Shown here: positions 59,527 to 64,000 of the stretch, piece after piece
How the letters are laid out: each line of letters begins with the position of its first letter
Position numbering within the stretch: the stretch's first letter is position 1
Assembly (NCBI GenBank): GCA_963718605.1
Contig: OY970363.1
Span: 558,001-622,000 of the forward strand
DNA: 64,000 nucleotides
From: JACCXE01 sp963718605
GTDB taxonomy: Bacteria; Actinomycetota; Acidimicrobiia; Acidimicrobiales; JACCXE01
Direction of reading: 5' to 3'
The notes under the pieces: model-generated
Databases searched by the model: none
Seen by the model: only the letters and a program-made list of their open reading frames with translations
What the model was told of the DNA's origin: nothing
Program-made: the position numbers and the translations under genes

Positions 59527-60693
59527 ATGGTCGGCGAGCGCGACAGAGGGCTCGCCGCGGGCACGTGGCCGATGGCGGCCTCCGCGCTGGGCGTCGCCGG
59601 CCTCCTCGTTGTGGACCTCGCGGTCGGGCGTCAGTACTTCGGTGTAAACCCGCCCGCGCTCGCCGCCGGCGTGGCCGTCGCTGTATGCCTGGTAATCGCG
59701 TCCCGCTACCTGTTGCCGGCCGCGTTGCTAGCCGCGGCCGCCAGCCTGGCCGTCACGTGGGCCGTGTACCGGATCGACCCACACATCACGCGCCACGAAC
59801 TACTCGGGCGACGCGGGTGGCCCGGCCTCGCTGAGGGCGGTGGGCTGCTGCTCCTCGCGTGCTGGTCGCTCCGCGCCCTGGCCCCGGCGCAGGCGGCCGC
59901 GGCCGTGAGCTGGATCTTCGTGGCCGGCCTCGCGATCGTGCGGGTGCGCTCGGAAATCCGGTTCGGGCCAGTGATGAGCATCGTGTTCGGACTCGGGTTC
60001 ACCGTCGCCAGCGGCGTCGGTCTCTACCTCCGATCAATCGACTCGGACCGACGGCGCGACCTTGACCGGGTGCGCCAGGACGAACGGCTCGCGATCGCAC
60101 GCGAGCTGCACGATGTCGTCGCCCATTACGTCACCGGGATCGTCGTGCAGGCGCAGGCCGCGCAGGAAGTGTGGACGGACCAGCCCGACAAGGCGGTCGA
60201 GGCCCTCGGGCAGATCGAGGCCGCGGGCGTCGAGGCCCTCGCCTCCATGCGCCGGCTCGTCGGCACGCTGCGAGGCGGCGAGGACGGGCCGCTCGCACCC
60301 GCGGCAACGACAGACGATCTCCGCGCGCTCGCGGCGCGCAGCAGCGCCGTGGGGCTGCCGGTGCGACTCCATCTCGACGGGCTCGACGAGTTGCCGGCCG
60401 AGGTGGCGCCGTCGATCTATCGCGTCGTGGGCGAGGCGATTACCAACGCGCAGCGCCATGCCACCGGAGCCACGGGAGTGGACGTGCGCATCAGTGACCA
60501 CGACGGCGAGCTGACGGTCGTGGTCGACGACGACGGCCGCGCTACGCGGTCGCCGCGCGCGGGCTGCGTCGGCTACGGGCTCACGGGCATGGCCGAGCGC
60601 ATCGAAGCGCTGGGTGGTCGGTTTGAGGCCGGCCCCATCGACGACGGCGGTTGGCGCATAACGGCACGACTACCGCTGCGGAACGCGACATGA
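59527..60693 (+). CDS. NarL-type sensor histidine kinase
   Basis: 388 residues. Several membrane helices fill residues 10-165 with no large outer loop, so the sensor lies in the membrane. The HisKA_3 dimerisation helix is RLAIARELHDVVAHYVTGIVVQAQAA (phospho-His in E-L-H-D). The HATPase ends with VGEAITNAQRHATGATGVDVR, LTVVVDDDGRA and CVGYGLTGMAERIEALGGRFEAG. This is the DesK/NarX-like family that pairs with LuxR-type regulators. The response-regulator gene overlaps it by four bases (60690-60693). Confidence 0.94.
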   Translation: MVGERDRGLAAGTWPMAASALGVAGLLVVDLAVGRQYFGVNPPALAAGVAVAVCLVIASRYLLPAALLAAAASLAVTWAVYRIDPHITRHELLGRRGWPGLAEGGGLLLLACWSLRALAPAQAAAAVSWIFVAGLAIVRVRSEIRFGPVMSIVFGLGFTVASGVGLYLRSIDSDRRRDLDRVRQDERLAIARELHDVVAHYVTGIVVQAQAAQEVWTDQPDKAVEALGQIEAAGVEALASMRRLVGTLRGGEDGPLAPAATTDDLRALAARSSAVGLPVRLHLDGLDELPAEVAPSIYRVVGEAITNAQRHATGATGVDVRISDHDGELTVVVDDDGRATRSPRAGCVGYGLTGMAERIEALGGRFEAGPIDDGGWRITARLPLRNAT

Positions 60694-61355
60694 CCGAACC
60701 ACTCCGCGTCGTAATCGCGGACGACCAGTCGATGGTGCGCGCCGGGTTTCGCCTGATCCTCGAGTCGAAGGGCATCGAAGTCGTCGGCGAAGCCAAGAAC
60801 GGGCGCGAGGCCCTCGAACTCGCGCAGCGTCTGCGGCCAGACGTATGCCTGCTCGACATCCGCATGCCGGAGATAGATGGTCTCGAGGTCACCCGCCTCC
60901 TGGCTGGCCCCGACGTCGCCGATCCAATCGCGGTCGTTGTCGTCACCACGTTCGACCTCGACGAGTACGTGCGCACCGCCATCGCAAACGGGGCTAGTGG
61001 CTTTCTTCTGAAGGACGCCGGTGCCGCGCTGCTCGTCGAAGCCGTGCGAGCCGCGGCCGTCGGCGACGCGCTCGTGTCGCCGTCGATCACCGTCCGGTTC
61101 CTCGCTCACTTCGGCGGCGTGCGAGCCGAGCCCGCGCAACCGCCCGTCACGCCGCTGACCGAACGCGAGGAAGACGTACTCCTCTCCCTCGCGCGCGGCC
61201 ACACCAACGCCGAGATCGGCGCCGAGCTGCACATCTCGCTCAGCACGGTGAAGACCCACCTCGGCAGCATCCAGTCCAAGCTCGGCGCGCGGAACCGGGT
61301 GGAGTGCGCGGCGTGGGCGTGGGAGACCGGCCGCGTCGAGCCGCTGTCGCAGTAG
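60690..61355 (+). CDS. NarL/FixJ-type response regulator
   Basis: 221 residues. Receiver: RVVIADDQSMVRAGFRLIL, phospho-Asp in VCLLDIRMPEIDGLEV, switch VVVTTFDLDEYV and SGFLLKDAGAALL (Lys). DNA-binding LuxR domain: LTEREEDVLLSLARGHTNAEIGAELHISLSTVKTHLGSIQSKLGARNRVE. Cognate to the kinase encoded immediately upstream. Targets are unknown; no promoter motif shared with neighbours could be seen. Confidence 0.95.
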   Translation: MTEPLRVVIADDQSMVRAGFRLILESKGIEVVGEAKNGREALELAQRLRPDVCLLDIRMPEIDGLEVTRLLAGPDVADPIAVVVVTTFDLDEYVRTAIANGASGFLLKDAGAALLVEAVRAAAVGDALVSPSITVRFLAHFGGVRAEPAQPPVTPLTEREEDVLLSLARGHTNAEIGAELHISLSTVKTHLGSIQSKLGARNRVECAAWAWETGRVEPLSQ

Positions 61356-61374
61356 CGCTAATTGCGCTGCACGC

Positions 61375-61566
61375 TCAGCCGACCTGTCGGGTGTGGCCTT
61401 CCCAGTACGGGGCGCGCAGTTCTCGCTTAAGCACTTTGTCCACGGGACTGCGCTGTAGGTCGTCGATGAAGTCGATGCTCTTGGGTGCCTTCATCCAGCC
61501 GAACGCTTCCGTGCAGGCGGCGATCAGGTCGTGCTCGGTCGCGTCCACGCCCGGCTTCAGCTGCAC
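61375..61566 (-). pseudogene. C-terminal remnant of an acyl-CoA synthetase
   Basis: 63 residues that match only the extreme C-terminus of AMP-forming acyl-CoA ligases: LKPGVDATEHDLIAACTEAFGW, then KAPKSIDFIDDLQRSPVDKVLKR, with the A10-type lysine that adenylates the carboxylate. Upstream the frame meets a stop after a few codons. A second frame carries about 30 residues (from KFPARTAKGVANLHVIDL) of another possible remnant that I cannot place. Nothing upstream to 61768 provides the adenylation domain, so this is a gene fragment left by deletion. Confidence 0.7.
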
Positions 61567-61768
61567 GCAGGAACAGGTCGATCACGTGCAGGTTCGCCAC
61601 CCCCTTGGCTGTGCGCGCAGGAAATTTATCGCGCCCGGGCCCAAGTTCACCTGCACGGCCACCCTTGCCAATGTCGCAGTGGGCGTGTTACTACGAGAGA
61701 AGCTTGCGGAGGCTGCGTTGCCAAATGGGGCCGTTAACCGTCGGCGACGAGGAAAGCCGGTGGGGCGC

Positions 61769-64000
61769 ATGGCAGACGACGAGGAAGCCAGCGCTGGGGA
61801 GGTTACGGGCTACGGCCCGGTAAACCGACGCGAGTTTTTGATCCTCGGCGGCGGCGTCCTGATGTCGGTGCGCGAGCTGCTCGAGTCGATTGGGCTCGTC
61901 CCCAACTTGGGTCTCGCTCTCCCGCCCGCCTTGTCCGGGTCGTTCACTCGGTCCGTCCATCGGCGCGACGACTTCCTCGCGGTCACGTTCGACTTCCGCA
62001 ATCTCCGGCTTACGAACGGCACGCCTAGACGGCTCGTGAAGCGGCAGGCGAATCAACCCGCGTACATGATCGTGCAGTTCCCGCCGCAGCACGTCGCCGA
62101 CCAAGCGTTCTTGGAGACTGACCAGTTCGCGGCGCCCGGCGACGTGCAGACGCGGCTGGCCGGACCCAGCCGCCTCGCGTTCGAGATCCCGGGCGCGCAG
62201 CTGCCGCTCACGTTCGATCTCGACACGCTGCTCAGCTGGACGCGCTACCAGCCGCGCTTGGTGCCGGTGGCCGGCGCGCCGCCGAGTTTGAACGCGTCGA
62301 TTCGGGAACCCACGTCGAGCGAAACCGCCCTCGAGCTGCCGTGGTTCCTCCTCCTCTCCCCGCTGCCCACCGGTGGATGGGCGCACGCCCTTGATCCAGT
62401 AACGCATGACCAACGAACAGAGATCTGGCACACGCGTCTCGGCGCGCGGAAGTTTCTCTTTGTCGACGAGTCTGATGCTGCGGGGCGCCGCGTGCAGGCG
62501 GTGTGGAACCGGGACTTGCCCAAAACTCCGGATCACGATCCGGCCGAGGGGCCGCGCTGGTCGTTGGAACCAGTCGACCGTCGCGAGATCGTGCAGCTGA
62601 CGTCCAACCGGACGGAAGCGAAACGCCGTCCCATTGACGTCAACCGGCTCATGCTCAGTTCGCTTGGTGGGTGGCTCGACGTGCACGGCGAGTGGGAACC
62701 AAGCGGGTACTCATTGGAGAGCTGGGTGCACCGGGCGACAATGGGACGCGACAGCTACGTCAAGGTGGTGCACCGTGGCTTCTTGTTTCCCTACGGGCAC
62801 CGAGCAGCCAAGCTCGCCATCACCGAGCGGAAGTTCCGCGCCGATGCCAATGGCAAGCAACGCGCGTATCTCCACCAGCGCGTCTTCGTGGTCGTACGTC
62901 AGCCCGAGCGGGTCTACGGCGGCCTGGGCCACGCATCACAGGGTCGCGGGTTTCCGTTCCGGTCCGTTCGCATTCGCAATCTGACAACGCCCAACATCAC
63001 CCCGCCGGGAGAGCACGTTCGGATTTTCGTGCCCAAGCTCGAGGGCACCCAGACACCTGTGTTGTTCGATCTTGTCGGTGCCGATTGGTCGGGGCGCGAG
63101 GTCGAGTTCAGCCAGCCGCTTACCTTCGTGCCGTCCGATGCGTCGCAGATCGAGCTCGGCGACCTGGTCAGCGTTTACAACAACCGTCCACCGGACCACG
63201 AAGAAACGCAGAAGAAGCAAAGGATCAAGGGTCAAAAGGTTGCGTTCGCCGAGGAAAACGAGCGGGGCGACACGAGCTTCGACGTGAATCATCTGGTCAT
63301 CGCCGCCGAGCACACGCTGGCCAACGCGGCACAGCAGCTGCAGAACCTGGACGAGGCGAAGTTCTTCCCACGGCTCACGGAAGCGGGTCTCCGTTTGCCC
63401 GCAGCCGAACAACTCCTCGGCAAGGAGCTCGGCGAGGTCTTGATGCAGCTTGATCCTGGCTTCGTCACGGACGGGTTCCACGCCGTGAAGAACGCCGGCG
63501 AGGTGTTCCTCAAGATGCTCGACGGCGAGTCCGACACCATCATCTCGTTCATCGACCAAGCCGAGAAGGCCGGTGCTCTGGCCACCCCCGACCTTTCAAT
63601 TAGTGGCATCACCCGTCAGCTCGGTCCGGTCGGTGGCCTGCTCGACGAGCTGCGCGCCGGCAAGTTCGACCCGGCAACCTTCCTCAATCAGGGGGCGAAG
63701 CTGCTCGGTGCGACCAAGCTGCTCGACATCCTCGACAGCGTGCCGCTGCTCCAAGGAGGGCCGCGCATCCAAACGGTGCTCGAACCGAAGGCCCCGGCGC
63801 TGCCGGTGCGCTCCGTAACGACGCTGGTTTGGACACCGAAGCTCAGAGACGGCGACCCGCTTCATATTTTCAAGCCGATTCCGACGTCCACGATGTCGCT
63901 GAACGCGCGCGTCGTGGCCGAGTTCGCCGACCCGGCCAAGTCGACGTTCGAGATCAAGGGCGATCTCCGTGACTTCCAGTTGCAGCTCATCGGTGCCTCG
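61769..64000 (+). CDS. Very large protein of unknown function with Tat-like start, open at the window end
   Basis: The frame is open for at least 744 codons from the ATG at 61769 to the last base. The N-terminus has NRREFLILGGGVLMSV, a twin-arginine-like signal, although the following segment contains charged residues. The middle is rich in beta strands and aromatic residues (AFEIPGAQLPLTFDLDTLLSW, RWSLEPVDRREIVQLTSNRTE, RQPERVYGGLGHASQGRGFPF). Later come helical stretches (HTLANAAQQLQNLDEAKFFP, AAEQLLGKELGEVLMQLDPG) and a proline-rich strand region. I recognise no family; it may be a large surface or baseplate-like protein. Upstream in-frame codons run to a GTG at 61685, so the start is uncertain. 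Long minus-strand frames here are shadows. Confidence 0.72.
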   Translation, partial: MADDEEASAGEVTGYGPVNRREFLILGGGVLMSVRELLESIGLVPNLGLALPPALSGSFTRSVHRRDDFLAVTFDFRNLRLTNGTPRRLVKRQANQPAYMIVQFPPQHVADQAFLETDQFAAPGDVQTRLAGPSRLAFEIPGAQLPLTFDLDTLLSWTRYQPRLVPVAGAPPSLNASIREPTSSETALELPWFLLLSPLPTGGWAHALDPVTHDQRTEIWHTRLGARKFLFVDESDAAGRRVQAVWNRDLPKTPDHDPAEGPRWSLEPVDRREIVQLTSNRTEAKRRPIDVNRLMLSSLGGWLDVHGEWEPSGYSLESWVHRATMGRDSYVKVVHRGFLFPYGHRAAKLAITERKFRADANGKQRAYLHQRVFVVVRQPERVYGGLGHASQGRGFPFRSVRIRNLTTPNITPPGEHVRIFVPKLEGTQTPVLFDLVGADWSGREVEFSQPLTFVPSDASQIELGDLVSVYNNRPPDHEETQKKQRIKGQKVAFAEENERGDTSFDVNHLVIAAEHTLANAAQQLQNLDEAKFFPRLTEAGLRLPAAEQLLGKELGEVLMQLDPGFVTDGFHAVKNAGEVFLKMLDGESDTIISFIDQAEKAGALATPDLSISGITRQLGPVGGLLDELRAGKFDPATFLNQGAKLLGATKLLDILDSVPLLQGGPRIQTVLEPKAPALPVRSVTTLVWTPKLRDGDPLHIFKPIPTSTMSLNARVVAEFADPAKSTFEIKGDLRDFQLQLIGAS

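Noticed and set aside
61691..62686. 331-residue minus-strand frame
   Set aside because: It is antisense to the plus-strand frame of over 740 codons, is arginine-rich and has no motifs.

Overview
The window is high-GC, gene-dense bacterial chromosome (about 68-70% GC by eye) with short gaps, GTG and TTG starts, many 4-8 base gene overlaps and no RNA genes that I could see. The gene set points to an actinobacterium: a mycobacterial-type MenB, a TIGR03084-like (mycothiol/DinB-type) protein, two DUF222/13E12-type HNH proteins, SigE-like ECF factors, an alpha/beta-hydrolase-cyclase fusion, a CG0192-like protein and a DUF4262 remnant. The mixture suits Acidimicrobiia or a nearby deep actinobacterial lineage better than Streptomyces or Mycobacterium, but this is inference. 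No stretch over 300 bases lacks a gene or gene remnant.

Layout. 0-2 kb: partial methyltransferase, small membrane protein, AhpD-like protein and a decayed P-loop kinase. 2-5.3 kb: an AraC regulator, a VOC protein and a class II UvrA, packed head to tail. 5.3-9.9 kb: a minus-strand operon of cupin, FMN-type reductase, amidase and a Rieske-TPP-enzyme fusion. 10-12.5 kb: ECF sigma/zinc anti-sigma pair, cyclic-nucleotide-binding protein, DUF4262 remnant, CG0192-like protein. 12.6-13.8 kb: first HNH element. 13.8-25.9 kb: FtsX-type ABC exporter, hydrolase, MenB, a NodIJ-like ABC-2 exporter with one frameshifted permease, LigD-type polymerase, amidohydrolase behind a KstR-like site, double AAA+ ATPase. 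25.9-31 kb: small stress proteins, an ArsR-arsenate-reductase fusion operon, CocE hydrolase, P450. 31-42.4 kb: secreted GH31, M14-like protein, an O-antigen-ligase/sigma/propeller-type anti-sigma operon closed by a 47-base palindrome, and a GH78 rhamnosidase. 42.5-46.8 kb: a four-gene signalling operon ending in a sugar-binding-type lipoprotein. 46.8-61.4 kb: pirin, lipoproteins, the second HNH element, small redox and regulatory genes, a TauD-like dioxygenase and a NarL-type two-component pair. 61.4-64 kb: an acyl-CoA ligase remnant and a very large reading frame that runs off the window.

The most striking observation is not a gene. The 17-base sequence GTCAGGAATCGAGAAGC occurs three times (4906-4922 minus, 26198-26214 plus, 57852-57868 minus). 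Each copy ends exactly 32 bases before the start codon of a small gene (VOC, DUF1059-like, unknown 155-residue protein). One copy is embedded in the 3' end of the araC gene next to its VOC partner. This looks like a small dispersed regulon of that AraC protein or of a dedicated promoter factor.

Other themes are one-component and two-component regulation packed with its targets (ArsR pairs, sigma/anti-sigma pairs), plant or polysaccharide sugar use (GH31, GH78, sugar-binding lipoprotein), and several genes broken by single indels or deletions (1.6, 19.1, 51.3 kb), which may be real decay or residual assembly errors.
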